Program-made: the position numbers and the translations under genes
Shown here: positions 1 to 8,273 of the stretch, in pieces
Numbering within the stretch: position 1 is the stretch's first letter
Layout of the letters: every line of letters begins with the position of its first letter
The notes under the pieces: generated by a model
Seen by the model: the letters and a program-made list of their open reading frames with translations, nothing else
The model's database searches: none
Told to the model about the DNA's origin: nothing
Origin: Streptomyces africanus
Lineage (GTDB): Bacteria; Actinomycetota; Actinomycetes; Streptomycetales; Streptomycetaceae
Length of the DNA: 33,067 bases
Assembly (NCBI RefSeq): GCF_002150735.1
Contig: NZ_MUKA01000153.1
Span: 1 to 33,067 of the forward strand
Direction of reading: 5' to 3'

Positions 1-522
1 CGCGGCCGTCGCGCCCGCCGCCCGGTCGTCGATGCCGACGTAGGCGCGGCGGGCACTGGCGGGCAGGTCCGTCACCAGGGTCACGACCGGGATGCCGGCG
101 GCTTCGAGGCGGCCTACGGCGGCGGTGACCTCGGGGACGTCCGGGGCCTTGAGGATCACACCCTGGGATCCGCGCCGGGCGATCCGGTCCAGGATCCGCA
201 CCAGCTCCCCGGCCGGGCCGGTCTCGCGGAAGTGGAAGCGGGAGCGCAGCACCGCGGGGTGCAGGGACGGCAGCTCGGCCTCCAGGGCGGCGCGGATCGC
301 GGTGGTGAAGCGCTCGGGCGCCTGCATCACGATGTCGACCATGAACGTCCGGCCGACGAGCCGGACCTGGGTGCGCTGCCGGTCCAGGTCGGCGATGGCC
401 TGGCGCACCTCCCGGGCCGTGCTCTCCCGCACCCCTCCCCTGCCGTTCAGGACCCGGTCGACGGTCGCCTCGCTCAGGCCCGCCTGACGTGCGATCTCCC
501 GGATCGGGAAGGGGTGGCCCAT
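1..522 (-). CDS. LacI-family transcriptional regulator (partial, C-terminus outside window)
   Basis: The first 174 codons of a LacI/GalR-type repressor are visible; the rest lies beyond the left edge. The start ATG at 522-520 has an AAGGAG ribosome site about 6 nt upstream. The N-terminus is a typical LacI helix-turn-helix (IREIARQAGLSEATVDRVLN, about residues 7-26). The periplasmic-binding-protein-like sensor domain follows, with GVILKAPDVPEVTAAVGRL and the PVVTLVTDLP and AYVGIDDRAAG stretches usual for ribose/sugar-responsive LacI proteins. It is transcribed divergently from the dioxygenase-SDR-dehydrogenase operon, so it probably senses a sugar or cyclitol ligand and controls that operon. 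The ligand cannot be read from the sequence. Confidence 0.9.
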   Translation of the reverse strand, partial: MGHPFPIREIARQAGLSEATVDRVLNGRGGVRESTAREVRQAIADLDRQRTQVRLVGRTFMVDIVMQAPERFTTAIRAALEAELPSLHPAVLRSRFHFRETGPAGELVRILDRIARRGSQGVILKAPDVPEVTAAVGRLEAAGIPVVTLVTDLPASARRAYVGIDDRAAGATAA

Positions 523-630
523 GCGCCGGCTCCTTGAGGGGTTTTTGATGGCTCGCTGCTGGTTGTTCGAGGGGTTTGTACTGACAAGAATGACAGGGCT
601 GCGTCGCTCCGTGACCCCGAAGGGACGACG
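523..630. promoter_or_regulatory. Divergent promoter region between lacI-type gene and dioxygenase operon
   Basis: This 108-nt spacer must carry promoters in both directions. On the plus strand TTGTTC (563-568) and AAGAAT (586-591) are 17 nt apart and could be -35/-10 boxes for the dioxygenase operon; the match is weak. The spacer also holds the TTGTACTGACAA palindrome listed separately, which would overlap that -10 box and so suits a repressor. The dioxygenase gene has AGGGA at 621-625 as ribosome site. Confidence 0.5.
576..587. promoter_or_regulatory. Candidate operator TTGT-N4-ACAA (inositol regulon copy 1)
   Basis: TTGTACTGACAA has perfect 4-bp arms. The sequence TGACAGGGC follows 3 nt later (591-599), and the same nonamer follows the iolC copy. 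The reverse strand reads TGTCAGTACAAAC, matching 12 of 13 bases of TGTAAGTACAAAC at 12380-12392 in front of iolC. The arms fit the general GntR-family operator form GT-Nx-AC, so the GntR protein encoded at 18791 is the likeliest binder; the neighbouring LacI protein is the alternative. Confidence 0.55.
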
Positions 631-1788
631 ATGTCCTTCACTTCCGTACACCGCCGCGCCTGGCTGTCCGAACAGGACTGCGACCTCGACGCGTTCCGCG
701 CGCTGGTCGAGCAGGCGACCGATCCCGCCGACTATCCGCATGCCTCCGCCGTGGAGCGGAACGTGCCGGTCTACGACACCGCCCTGCTCGAAGGCGACCG
801 GGTGGTCCAGGCCGAGCTGGTGCGCGCGCTCGCCGACGGGCCCGGCATCGTCGTCTTCCGTGGCGCCTTTCCCGATCCGGAGGTCGTGGACCGCACCACC
901 GCCGTGTTCGACGCCCTGATCGCCGAGCAGCGCGCCTCGGGCGCGACGGCCGGTGACCACTTCGCGAAGCCGGGCGCCAACGACCGGGTGTGGAACGCGC
1001 TGGAGAAGGCGGCCCTGTACGACGCGGAGGTGTTCGCCGACTACTACGCCAACGACGTCCTCGCCCTCGTCGCGACGGCCTGGCTGGGCCCCGGCTACCA
1101 GGTCACCTCGCAGCTCAACGTGGTCAACCCGGGCGGTGCCGCCCAGACCGCGCACCGCGACTACCATCTGGGCTTCCTCTCGGGCGAGGTCGCCGCCGCC
1201 TACCCCGGGCACGTGCACCGCCTCTCCCCCGTGCTGACCCTCCAGGGCGCGGTCGCGCACTGCGACATGCCGGTGGAGTCCGGGCCGACGATGTACCTGC
1301 CGCACTCGCAGAAGTACGAGCCGGGCTATCTCGCCTGGCGGCTCCCGGAGTTCCGGGCGTACTTCGAGGCGCACCAGGTGCAGCTGCCGCTCGCCAAGGG
1401 CGACGCGGTCTTCTTCAATCCGGCCCTCTTCCACGCCGCCGGCACCAACCGCTCGGCGGACATCCGGCGCATGGCCAACCTGCTGCAGGTGTCGTCCGCG
1501 TTCGGGCGCGCGATGGAGACGGTGGACCGGGAGGCCGTGGCCAACGCGGTGTACCCCGTGCTGCTGAAGCGGAAGGCCGAGGGCGCGAGCGACGCGTGGC
1601 TGGGCAACGTCATCGCGGCGAGCGCCGAGGGCTACCCGTTCCCGACCAACCTCGACAGCGACCCGCCGGTCGACGGCCTCGCCCCGCCCTCACAGGCGGA
1701 TCTCGTACGGCGGGCCCTGTACGAGGGGTGGACGCCCGAGGCGCTCCGTGCGGAGCTGCGGGCCGGTACCGCACGGCGAGAGAGCTGA
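631..1788 (+). CDS. Phytanoyl-CoA dioxygenase (PhyH) family Fe(II)/2-oxoglutarate oxygenase
   Basis: A 385-residue PhyH-like protein. The 2-His-1-carboxylate iron site is visible: H175 and D177 in TAHRDYHLGF, and distal H268 in LFHAAGTNRS. Arginines at 274 and 279 are candidates for 2-oxoglutarate binding. The family uses Fe(II), O2 and 2-oxoglutarate to hydroxylate or oxidatively dealkylate small molecules. It is first in an operon with an SDR (9 nt downstream) and a Gfo/Idh dehydrogenase. Its promoter carries the element found before the inositol genes, so the substrate may be an inositol derivative such as an O-methyl-inositol; that is inference. ATG at 631 is supported by AGGGA at 621-625. 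Family call is firm, substrate unknown. Confidence 0.85.
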   Translation: MSFTSVHRRAWLSEQDCDLDAFRALVEQATDPADYPHASAVERNVPVYDTALLEGDRVVQAELVRALADGPGIVVFRGAFPDPEVVDRTTAVFDALIAEQRASGATAGDHFAKPGANDRVWNALEKAALYDAEVFADYYANDVLALVATAWLGPGYQVTSQLNVVNPGGAAQTAHRDYHLGFLSGEVAAAYPGHVHRLSPVLTLQGAVAHCDMPVESGPTMYLPHSQKYEPGYLAWRLPEFRAYFEAHQVQLPLAKGDAVFFNPALFHAAGTNRSADIRRMANLLQVSSAFGRAMETVDREAVANAVYPVLLKRKAEGASDAWLGNVIAASAEGYPFPTNLDSDPPVDGLAPPSQADLVRRALYEGWTPEALRAELRAGTARRES

Positions 1789-1796
1789 GGAACCTC

Positions 1797-2573
1797 GTGG
1801 GACTTCTCGACGACAAGATCGTCCTGGTCAACGGCGGCACTCAGGGAGTCGGCGCCGCCATCGCGCGGGCCGCGGTCCGCGAGGGGGCGGTCGTGGCCGT
1901 CACCGGGCGGCGCCCCGAACCCGGCGAGGCGCTGGTGGCGGAGCTGACCGCCGCGGGCGGCAAGGCCCTGTACGTGCGGGCCGACCTGTCGGACGCCGAG
2001 CAGGCGAAGGCCTCCGTGGCCCGGGTCGTGGAGGCGTACGGCCGCGTCGACTGCCTCGTGAACTCGGCCGGGCTGACGTCCCGGGGGACGCTGCTGGACA
2101 CCACGCCCGAGCTGTTCGACCAGCACATCGCGATCAACCTCAAGGGGCCGTTCTTCGCGATGCAGGCGGCGGTCGCGGACATGGTCGCGCGTCGGGCGCC
2201 CGGCACGGTCGTCAACATCATCACGTCGTCGGCGCACGGTGGGCAGCCCTTTCTGGCGCCGTACGTCGCCGCGAAGGCCGGTCTGATCGGCCTGACCCGT
2301 AACGCCGCGCACGCGCATCGGTGGGACCGGGTGCGGATCAACGGGCTGAACATCGGCTGGACGGCGACGGAAGGCGAGGACGCGACGCAGAAGGCCTTCC
2401 ACGGGGCCGGGGACGACTGGCGTGAGGTCGCTGCTGCCCGGCTGCCCATGGGCAAGTTGGGCCAGCCGGATGAGATCGCCGAGTTTGTTGTGTTCCTGCT
2501 GTCGGAGCGATCCGGGGTGGTCACCGGCTCGGTGATCGATTGGGATCAGAACGTCCTCGGTGGACTCGACTGA
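1797..2573 (+). CDS. SDR family NAD(P)-dependent oxidoreductase
   Basis: A classical short-chain dehydrogenase of 258 residues. It has the glycine-rich cofactor motif GGTQGVG (13-19), NSAG (89-92), N114, the catalytic serine in ITSSAHGG (S144/S145), and Y156-x-x-x-K160 in PYVAAKAGL. It would oxidise or reduce a secondary alcohol/ketone in the cytoplasm. The GTG start at 1797 lies 8 nt after the dioxygenase stop, with GAGG at the end of that gene as ribosome site. The open frame continues far upstream but overlaps the dioxygenase gene, so the GTG is chosen. Cyclitol oxidation is plausible from context, not shown. Confidence 0.88.
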   Translation: MGLLDDKIVLVNGGTQGVGAAIARAAVREGAVVAVTGRRPEPGEALVAELTAAGGKALYVRADLSDAEQAKASVARVVEAYGRVDCLVNSAGLTSRGTLLDTTPELFDQHIAINLKGPFFAMQAAVADMVARRAPGTVVNIITSSAHGGQPFLAPYVAAKAGLIGLTRNAAHAHRWDRVRINGLNIGWTATEGEDATQKAFHGAGDDWREVAAARLPMGKLGQPDEIAEFVVFLLSERSGVVTGSVIDWDQNVLGGLD

Positions 2574-2618
2574 GAACTCTCCACAAGAAACCCTCACCCT
2601 CTCTAGGAGCAACACCCC

Positions 2619-3623
2619 ATGCGTATCGGAATTCTCGGACTCGGCCGTATCGGCGCGTTCCACGCCGAGACCCTCTCCGGGCTCGACGTCGTCGAGTCCC
2701 TCGTCGTCAGCGACCCGTTCGCGGACGCCGCCAAGGCCGCCGCCGAGCGGTTCGGAGCCGAGGTCGTGGACTCGCCGGAGGCCCTGCTGGCCGCCGGCGT
2801 GGACGGCATCGTCGTCGCGGCCGCCACGGACGCCCACCCCGCGCTGATCCTGGCCGGGGTCGAGGCCGGCATTCCGGTCTTCTGCGAGAAGCCCGTCGCC
2901 AAGACCATGAGCGAGGGCGTCGAGGTGCTGAAGGCCGTCCAGGGCCGGGGCGTGCCGATCCAGATCGGCTACAACCGCCGTTTTGACACCGGTTTCGTCA
3001 ACGCCCGCGCCGCCGTGCGGAGCGGCGAGCTCGGCACGCTGCACACGGTCCGCTCGACCACGCTCGACCCGGCGCCGCCGCCCGCCGCCTACATCGCCGC
3101 CTCCGGTGGCATCTTCCGCGACTGCTCGGTGCACGACTTCGACATCATCCGCTGGGTGACCGGCCGCGAGGTGACCGAGGTGTACGCCGTGGGCGGCAAC
3201 CGCGGGGCCGACTTCATCAAGGAGGCCGGTGACGCCGACACCACCGGCGCGATCCTCACCCTCGACGACGGCACGATCGCCGTGGTGTCCAACTCCCGCC
3301 ACAACGCCCGCGGTTACGACGTCCGCATGGAGATCCACGGCTTCACGGACTCCATCGCCGTCGGCCTGGAGGACAAGCTGCCGCTGCGCTCGGTCGAGCC
3401 GGGCGTGACCTTCCCGGCGGGCACCCCGCACGACTTCTTCATGGACCGCTTCACCGCGGCCTACCGCGCCGAACTGACCGCGTTCACCGAGGTCGTCGCC
3501 GGCACCCGCCCCTCGCCCTGCACGATCGAGGACGCCCTGGAGGCGGGCTGGATCGCCGAGGCGTGCACACTGTCGCTGCACGAGCACCGGCCCGTGACGA
3601 TCGAGGAAGTGCGGGAGGGCTGA
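2619..3623 (+). CDS. Gfo/Idh/MocA family oxidoreductase, inositol 2-dehydrogenase-like
   Basis: A 334-residue NAD(P)-dependent sugar/cyclitol dehydrogenase. The Rossmann motif GLGRIG is at 7-12 and the family signature EKPVAK at 90-95 (K91). The catalytic pair is D168 and H172 in FRDCSVHDFDI, with QIGYNRRFD before it. These match the inositol 2-dehydrogenase branch that oxidises myo-inositol or an epimer at a ring hydroxyl. A second Gfo/Idh gene at 7232-8251 sits with the importer and is the better candidate for the main IolG; this copy may handle a different inositol isomer or the product of the dioxygenase. It lies 45 nt after the SDR with AGGAGC as ribosome site. Confidence 0.85.
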   Translation: MRIGILGLGRIGAFHAETLSGLDVVESLVVSDPFADAAKAAAERFGAEVVDSPEALLAAGVDGIVVAAATDAHPALILAGVEAGIPVFCEKPVAKTMSEGVEVLKAVQGRGVPIQIGYNRRFDTGFVNARAAVRSGELGTLHTVRSTTLDPAPPPAAYIAASGGIFRDCSVHDFDIIRWVTGREVTEVYAVGGNRGADFIKEAGDADTTGAILTLDDGTIAVVSNSRHNARGYDVRMEIHGFTDSIAVGLEDKLPLRSVEPGVTFPAGTPHDFFMDRFTAAYRAELTAFTEVVAGTRPSPCTIEDALEAGWIAEACTLSLHEHRPVTIEEVREG

Positions 3624-3646
3624 GGGGTCGTCCTGTAGCGCGAGGT

Positions 3647-3677
3647 CAGGTCCGTGCCAGGGAAGGGCACGGACCTG
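3647..3677. terminator. Hairpin terminator between convergent operons
   Basis: CAGGTCCGTGCC (3647-3658) pairs perfectly with GGCACGGACCTG (3666-3677) across a 7-nt loop. The 12-bp stem sits just after the dehydrogenase stop (3623) and just before the stop of the convergent gene (3681). There is no U-tract, as is usual for streptomycete terminators. It likely serves both directions. Confidence 0.7.
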
Positions 3678-3680
3678 CCG

Positions 3681-6314
3681 TCAGCCGTCGAGGAAGCCCC
3701 GCAGCTCCCCGGCCAGGCCGCGCAGCCCGGGTGCGGCCGCCGTCTCCTCGCACCGTTCCAGCAGAGCGTGAGCATGGAGGAGACGGCGCTGCGCCCAGCG
3801 GCGTGAGCCCGTGGACACGGCGGAGTCGGCCGCCGCCGTCTTCGACAGATGTTCCCTCAGGAACAGCGCCCGCACCAGGGCGAACGACTGGTAGGCGGGA
3901 AGTACGTCAGCCCGGGCGACGGTCACCGGGTAACCGAGGTGCTCCAGCTCCTCCAGGTAGAGCGCGCACAGAGCCTCGCGTTCCGGCCAGTCGCTGTCCT
4001 TGAGGTCCAGGGCGGCATGGTCCTCGACCAGCTGGGCCACCTCGTAGAGCAGGGGCAGGTGGCCGTGCGGTTCGAGATCGAGCGCGACCATCCGGCCGTT
4101 GTCGGTGACCAGCCAGTTCTCCGCGTGCGCGTCGCGCCCCGGTACGGGAGGAAGCGCAGAGGGTGTCACCGACCTCCACCGAGCAGCGCACGCGTGCGCG
4201 CCAGGGACGCCGAGCCGGCCCGCGCGTTTCGTCAGGTCGTCCGCGACCCTCTCGTAGGCGTCGCTCGTGGTCGCGGGGGCCTGTCCGGGCCGCAGTCCCG
4301 ACATCTCCGTCGCCCAGACGTGGATGCGTGCCAGGTATCGGATCGCCTGGGAGACCGCGGCCAGGGGTGGCCCGCCGCGCCCTTCGTAAGCGTCCGCGAC
4401 GACCGCTGCCAGGCTGCGGCCCACCGCGCGACGCGATGCCAGCGCCGTGTCCGGCGCGGGATCACGCGACGTCGGCCAGTCCCGGGGAAGTTCGACCATC
4501 GCCAAGGCGGCGGGCAGCAGCATCCAGCCCGGTGCCCCGGTGTCTCGCAGATACTGCCGCAGTGACGCCAGGTGGTCGCGTTCCGCCTCGGCCTCACCCC
4601 GGCTGGTCGGCTTCAGCACCAGCGTCGCCGACAGCAGACGCTGCGGGTCGTCGAGTACGAAGGTTTCCGACCGCCCTCCGAGGACCTCCTGGCGGAAGGG
4701 CAGGGCGTGCACGGCCGTCCATGCCGCTTCCTGGTAGAGCCAGGCCTGATCACCCTCGCGGACCGCACGCCGAATCTCCGACACCTTCGGGTCCGCGTGC
4801 TCCTCGTCCGCGAGTTCCGGCGTCCCACTCTCCTGCGGGGGCTCGGCCGATATGCCTTTCCGGGCCCCGGATGCCGCGAACTCCGCGAGTTGCATCAGCG
4901 GCCAGGGCCACTGGGGATCGAGTTTCCACGCCTCGACGGCAAGCTCGACCGCCGTGGAGAACTCTTCCGGCGCACCCGTCTTCCGCCACAGCTGGTAGTG
5001 GCCGGCGGCCGAAACGCTGAAGTTCCCGGGATTGGGGTCGCCGACGTCGCGAGCCCTGGCCTTGTACTCGAGTGCGGTCCGCAGGTCCTTCTCACTGCCC
5101 GTACGGGCCCGTCGCAGATACGCCTCCCCCAGCAGGCCGTGCACATTGTCCGGGGCCTGGGCATCCTGCGAGGCGGTTTCGAGCCGGCTGATCGCCTCGG
5201 TGAGATGGTGCGGTCCCCGTGTGAGCGAGTGCAGCCGCAGCGAGACCTCTCCGAGCATGCCGGCGATCCGCGCGGAGGAGACCTCCTGGACGTCCAGTGC
5301 GCCGCCGGTGTCGACCGGGTCGTCGTCCAGGCACGCGGTGAGGACGTCCCTCGCCTCGCGCAGGAGCATCACCGCCTCGTCGTCCGCGCCGCCCGCGAGC
5401 TTCATGACCTTCGCGTAGTGCAGGGCCGCCCGCCCCAGCACCACCTTGGCCTCCCTGCTCTGCTCATCGGCCGACATGAGGTCGGCGCACATGTGCCTGT
5501 ACAGCGCGGAGGCGGACTGGACGTCGAGTCCGTCCGCGGGGCGGCCGTACGGTGACTGCGCCCGCTTGAGCCGATGCTCCCCCAGAGCGACCAGCCAGCG
5601 GGAGGAACCCACAACCCGGGGAGCCGCCCGTTCGATCAGGGCATCGGCAGCCTCCCAGAGCATGGGGAGTTCAGCCGGGTCGTCGGAGAGCCGCGTGAGC
5701 ACCTCCAGCAGGAACGTGTAGTGCCCTGGGCTGTGGTCGTCCGCCGCCTCGGCGTACTCCAGGTCCGTGCGGGCTCCCCGCAGGAGTTCGAAGGGCTGCC
5801 GTGTGTTGCGGGCCAGGTAGAGCCGGGTGACGCCGCGCTTCCCGCGCCAGATGCGGCGTGCCTTGCTCTCGGGAGCCAGAAGCCGGTCCGCCTCGGGCTC
5901 CACGACCTCCCAGCAGCGGATGGCCTCCTCCAGCATGGGGCGGACCAGACGGCTGCGCCCCCGGGCCATCTGTTCCGTGGCGTACTGCTGCAGGGACCCG
6001 GCCAGATACAGGTGCACGTGGAAGAAGGTCGCGTCCCAGTGCAGTCCGGCGAAACGCGTTCCGACCACGGCAGGCCCCGGTCGCAGGACGTTGCGCACGG
6101 CGAGACAGACGACGATGGCTCGCTCGGGGTCGAGTTTGTTGTAGGACGCGCGCCAGACGACGGGGAGGGCGCTCACTGCGGTCCGAGGGTCCAACAGCTG
6201 CTGGAACGAACGGGGCGGGCAGAAGTCCGTCACGCGGTCCAGGAGCTCAGGCGTGAAAGGGAGGTTCAGCGCGAGCGTCTGCCGGTACAGCAGCGTCGGG
6301 AGATCTTCGCTCAA
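3681..6314 (-). CDS. Helical-repeat (TPR-like) protein with C-terminal APH-fold kinase domain
   Basis: An 877-residue cytoplasmic protein with no signal peptide or membrane segment. Residues about 1-530 are almost wholly helical with degenerate TPR-like repeats (for example HGLLGEAYLRRARTGSEKDL). Residues about 550-870 look like an aminoglycoside-phosphotransferase/protein-kinase fold: K568 in LVLKPTSRGEAEAE (the ATP-binding lysine), the catalytic loop D728-x-H730-x-x-N733 in RDAHAENWLV (canonical gDLHxxN), and D746-L-E748 in VALDLEPHG (metal-binding D-x-E). All key residues are kept, so phosphotransfer is plausible; the acceptor is unknown. The TTG start at 6314 shares TTGA with the stop of the NUDIX gene, so the two are translationally coupled. 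No close characterised relative is recognised. It is not obviously a drug-resistance enzyme: the repeat domain suggests a sensor or scaffold. Confidence 0.7.
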   Translation of the reverse strand: MSEDLPTLLYRQTLALNLPFTPELLDRVTDFCPPRSFQQLLDPRTAVSALPVVWRASYNKLDPERAIVVCLAVRNVLRPGPAVVGTRFAGLHWDATFFHVHLYLAGSLQQYATEQMARGRSRLVRPMLEEAIRCWEVVEPEADRLLAPESKARRIWRGKRGVTRLYLARNTRQPFELLRGARTDLEYAEAADDHSPGHYTFLLEVLTRLSDDPAELPMLWEAADALIERAAPRVVGSSRWLVALGEHRLKRAQSPYGRPADGLDVQSASALYRHMCADLMSADEQSREAKVVLGRAALHYAKVMKLAGGADDEAVMLLREARDVLTACLDDDPVDTGGALDVQEVSSARIAGMLGEVSLRLHSLTRGPHHLTEAISRLETASQDAQAPDNVHGLLGEAYLRRARTGSEKDLRTALEYKARARDVGDPNPGNFSVSAAGHYQLWRKTGAPEEFSTAVELAVEAWKLDPQWPWPLMQLAEFAASGARKGISAEPPQESGTPELADEEHADPKVSEIRRAVREGDQAWLYQEAAWTAVHALPFRQEVLGGRSETFVLDDPQRLLSATLVLKPTSRGEAEAERDHLASLRQYLRDTGAPGWMLLPAALAMVELPRDWPTSRDPAPDTALASRRAVGRSLAAVVADAYEGRGGPPLAAVSQAIRYLARIHVWATEMSGLRPGQAPATTSDAYERVADDLTKRAGRLGVPGAHACAARWRSVTPSALPPVPGRDAHAENWLVTDNGRMVALDLEPHGHLPLLYEVAQLVEDHAALDLKDSDWPEREALCALYLEELEHLGYPVTVARADVLPAYQSFALVRALFLREHLSKTAAADSAVSTGSRRWAQRRLLHAHALLERCEETAAAPGLRGLAGELRGFLDG

Positions 6315-7114
6315 GGGGTTTCCGCCTGTCCGGCAGCGGGGCGCCGCACCGGCTGGATGTCCTCGCGCAGGCGCTCGTCGCCGATCAGGAAGGCGGACTG
6401 CGGAAGCACCATGTGCACGCCTTCCCGCCCCAGGGCGATGCCCTGCCGGCCCACGGCGATGACGTGCCGTTCCGCGGGGTCCCGCGCCAGGGCCAGCAAC
6501 GCTGAACGGAGTTCGACGGCGTGCGGCTTGTCGAGCAGAAGGTCGTGCACCTCGAACAGGCGGACCTGCTGGTACGACGCACCGGCCACTTTCAGCGGTC
6601 CGTCGGACACCCGGCGAACCGGGGTGAAATTGACGGACGCCACCAAGAGGGCCAGTTCGGGGTGACCGACCTCGCCGAGTTCCTCGACGAGCTCGCGGCG
6701 CAGACAGTCGCTCGCCGACTCACGGCCGGTGCCGCCATGGAACCAGCGCGCGAAGTCCGGCATCCTGGCCGCTCCCACGAAGCCCCGTAAGTCGCACTTC
6801 ATCACCTCCTGGCTGCGTTCCTCGCACTCGAATCCCAGCTTGTCCAGCTCGCGGAGCCCGGTCTCGTGATACTTGACCACTCCTCCGGGCGGGCCGAAGG
6901 CCCCGGGCCGAGTGGGCGAGTCGAACAGGACGTAGCGATCCTCATCGCCGAGTCGCAGGAGCACGGCCGCGGAGACACGCACCCGCCGCCACGGCGTGAA
7001 CTTGAGTAAAAGCAGCCGTAGATGTCGCCGGTTCTGCCAGAGCGTCCTGACGATGTAGATGACCGATGCCGCGGCTACCGTGCCGGCGACGCGAAGCGCG
7101 ATGTCTTCGATCAC
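6311..7114 (-). CDS. Membrane-anchored NUDIX-like protein, resembling SMODS-associated NUDIX (S-NUDIX) family
   Basis: A 267-residue protein with one N-terminal membrane helix (about residues 6-24, ALRVAGTVAAASVIYIVRT), a basic linker, then a NUDIX-like domain. GPPGGVVKY (74-82) is the conserved turn of the S-NUDIX type. The Nudix box is partly kept: E132, then R140-E-L-V-E-E-L-G, spaced as EX7REUXEEXG, but the leading glycine is one position off. In published comparative genomics S-NUDIX domains are predicted sensors of nucleotide signals made by SMODS/CD-NTase enzymes. No such synthase is encoded in this window. The GTG start at 7114 has a strong AGGGGGGA ribosome site. The downstream kinase gene overlaps by 4 nt, so both are probably one functional unit. 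The S-NUDIX assignment is from remembered motifs and needs a profile search. Confidence 0.6.
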   Translation of the reverse strand: MIEDIALRVAGTVAAASVIYIVRTLWQNRRHLRLLLLKFTPWRRVRVSAAVLLRLGDEDRYVLFDSPTRPGAFGPPGGVVKYHETGLRELDKLGFECEERSQEVMKCDLRGFVGAARMPDFARWFHGGTGRESASDCLRRELVEELGEVGHPELALLVASVNFTPVRRVSDGPLKVAGASYQQVRLFEVHDLLLDKPHAVELRSALLALARDPAERHVIAVGRQGIALGREGVHMVLPQSAFLIGDERLREDIQPVRRPAAGQAETP

Positions 7115-7231
7115 GGAATCCCCCCTCTGCGAGGAATGGATCCTAGCGGCCGCTGTGTCCCGTTGCGCCCCCTTCCGGTATGACCATCTCCATGAGTGAC
7201 TTCAGGTTCCGGATGCCTCCGGGCAGCCAGG

Positions 7232-8251
7232 TCACCGGTACATGGGCGGCCTCTCCACCAGTTCGACCTCGACCCGGCCGCCGTCCTCCAGCGCCCGTAC
7301 CCCCGCCTCGCACACCGCGGCGGCGGCGTAGCCGTCCCAGACGCCCGGGCCGCTGACCTCGCCGCGGCGGGTGGCGTCGACCCAGGCCTGGACCTCCCGG
7401 TCGTAGGCCGTCTCGAAGCGTTCGGTCCAGTCCTGGGCGATGGTGCCGCCCCAGCGGCCGGCCATGTTCGTGACCAGGGCGTGGCCGTCGCCGATGCGGG
7501 CGGTGCCGCGTTCGCAGACCACCTCGGCCTGGACCTGGTAGCCGAAGCCGCAGTTGACGAAGATCTCGACGTCGCTGAGGGCGCCGCCGTCGGTCTCGAA
7601 GACGACGAACTGCGGATCGCGCAGTCCGTCGGGGGCGTTGGCGGACGGCGCCGGGCGCAGCACCGTGACCGCCGTGATCTCGTGCTCCAGCAGCCAGCGG
7701 GTCACGTCCGCCTCGTGGGCGACGGAGTCGCTGATGAGCATGGAGCTGGTGAAGAAGGGCGGGCTGGCGACGTTGCGGTGCCGGTTGTGCAGCATCAGCG
7801 GACGGCCCAGCTGACCCGTCGTCAGCAGGGCCTTCAGCTTCGCGTACTCGGGGTCGTAGCGGCGCATGAAGCCGACCTGGACACGGCGGTGGCCGAGGCG
7901 CAGTTCGGCTTCGAGGACGCGCAGGGCGGAGGCCGCGTCGGGGGTGAGCGGCTTCTCGCACAGGACGGGCAGATCGCGCTCGAAGGCGGCGAGCAGGGTG
8001 GCTTCGTGGGCCGGGCCCGGGGAGGCGATCAGGACGGCGTCGACATCGGCGGCCGCCAGCGCGGCGGCCGGGTCGGTGTGGGCGCCGCAGCCGTCGACGC
8101 GGGCGGCGACGGCTTTCGCGCGCTCCGCGTCGACGTCGGCGACGGCGACCACCCGTGCTCCGCTGATGACTTCGTGGATGCGGCGCACATGGTCCGCGCC
8201 CATCCTTCCGGTACCGATGACCGCGACTCCCAGGGTGGCGCGCTCAGCCAT
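7232..8251 (-). CDS. iolG: Inositol 2-dehydrogenase (Gfo/Idh/MocA family)
   Basis: A 339-residue NAD-dependent dehydrogenase for the first step of inositol catabolism: myo-inositol to 2-keto-myo-inositol. The cofactor motif GTGRMG is at 13-18, the signature EKPLTP at 99-104 (K100), and the catalytic pair D175/H179 in [12 protein letters not shown]. It is the last gene of the minus-strand importer operon, 22 nt after the isomerase-fold gene, which supports the role. The 117 nt between its stop and the NUDIX gene (7115-7231) contain nothing convincing. The specificity (myo- versus scyllo-inositol) cannot be decided by eye. Confidence 0.85.
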   Translation of the reverse strand: MAERATLGVAVIGTGRMGADHVRRIHEVISGARVVAVADVDAERAKAVAARVDGCGAHTDPAAALAAADVDAVLIASPGPAHEATLLAAFERDLPVLCEKPLTPDAASALRVLEAELRLGHRRVQVGFMRRYDPEYAKLKALLTTGQLGRPLMLHNRHRNVASPPFFTSSMLISDSVAHEADVTRWLLEHEITAVTVLRPAPSANAPDGLRDPQFVVFETDGGALSDVEIFVNCGFGYQVQAEVVCERGTARIGDGHALVTNMAGRWGGTIAQDWTERFETAYDREVQAWVDATRRGEVSGPGVWDGYAAAAVCEAGVRALEDGGRVEVELVERPPMYR

Positions 8252-8273
8252 GGCCGTCCGTCCTTTCGGGTCG

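Noticed and set aside
1632..3587. A 651-codon minus-strand open frame opposite the SDR and dehydrogenase
   Set aside because: Shadow frame; both genes on the plus strand have catalytic residues and ribosome sites.
3681..6314. Aminoglycoside resistance enzyme, suggested by the APH motifs
   Set aside because: The kinase part is fused to a large repeat domain and coupled to a NUDIX-like gene, unlike the stand-alone resistance enzymes of about 270-300 residues.
7143..7231. A possible C-terminal peptide (LPGGIRNLKSLMEMVIPEGG) read on the minus strand after iolG
   Set aside because: Protein-like to the eye but under 35 residues, with no start signal and no family recognised; could be chance.
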